Below are positions 1 through 15,000 of a stretch of DNA of 15,000 nt, piece after piece. A program made the position numbers and the translations under genes. A model generated the notes under the pieces. It was not told the origin of the DNA. It saw only the letters and a program-made list of their open reading frames with translations, and did no database searches. Source of the stretch: Botryococcus braunii (taxonomy: Eukaryota; Chlorophyta; Trebouxiophyceae); NCBI GenBank assembly GCA_002005505.1, contig KV908448.1, positions 226,076 to 241,075 on the forward strand, written 5' to 3'. Within the stretch, counting starts at the first letter, position 1. Each line of letters opens with the position of its first letter.

Positions 1-30
1 ACACAGAGCCACACAGAAAGCAGAGCGAAC

Positions 31-14875
<14,845 letters not shown>

Positions 14876-15000
14876 CTGCCCGAAAGCCCTCCGGGCTCCC
14901 CAATCAACTTGCCGCAAGACGACAAGGAGAGAGTACGATGGAGAAAGGAAAGGGGGGGGGGGAGCGGGGGGGAGCGGCGGGAAGTCAGAGAACGAGGGGG
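14876..15000 (-). other. 3' end of an upstream intron
   Basis: On the sense strand this is a pyrimidine-rich stretch (C and CT runs, about 14915-15000) leading to a GCAG acceptor. I see no coding signal here other than a short open extension of exon 1. It is best read as the tail of the intron preceding exon 1. Confidence 0.55.

Overview
The window is eukaryotic nuclear DNA. It holds the 5'/middle part of one large, intron-rich gene on the minus strand, encoding a full-size ABC transporter of subfamily C (ABCC/MRP type). Reading from high to low coordinates I can place 16 exons (about 2.7 kb, roughly 910 codons, 18% of the window). They code in order for the pre-TMD1 segment, six membrane segments of TMD1, NBD1 (Walker A, Q-loop, signature, Walker B, H-loop position) and a long linker after NBD1. 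Exons for the N-terminus lie beyond base 15000; TMD2, NBD2 and the stop codon lie beyond base 1. Exon phases join consistently through the chain. Fourteen of the 15 proposed introns end in GCAG and none needs a frameshift. The weakest points are the 3' end of exon 7, the 5' ends of exons 8 and 14, and the linker exons 14-16, which have no conserved family motif.

The rest, about 82%, is intron. Nearly every intron carries its own tandem repeat: (CA)n/(TG)n tracts, a 280-base GA tract, long poly-A, poly-T and poly-G runs, a 29-copy pentamer, a 32-bp repeat in seven copies, a 37-bp repeat that copies a splice donor, a 47-bp repeat, a roughly 60-bp repeat that copies a splice acceptor, and CATG- and G-rich minisatellites. 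I found no convincing gene on the plus strand, no RNA gene, no mobile-element protein and no CRISPR array. The long plus-strand and minus-strand frames of Thr/His, Cys/Val, Ser/Leu and Arg/Glu are translated microsatellites.

Organism: many introns of 0.4-1.7 kb, GC-rich exons, GTG-type donors, an almost fixed GCAG acceptor and intronic TG tracts fit a GC-rich protist, most readily a green alga. That is an inference from style, not an identification.

Layout of the gene (minus strand): exon 1 at 14747-14875; exons 2-6 (TMD1) between 13089 and 8733; exons 7-12 (NBD1, with a low-complexity insertion in exon 8) between 7510 and 3000; exons 13-16 (linker) between 2361 and 31. The most interesting structure is how the repeats relate to splice sites: donor sequences are tandemly copied in introns 1 and 2, acceptor-like GCAG sites are copied in intron 7, and TG tracts often sit 75-200 bases downstream of the donor.
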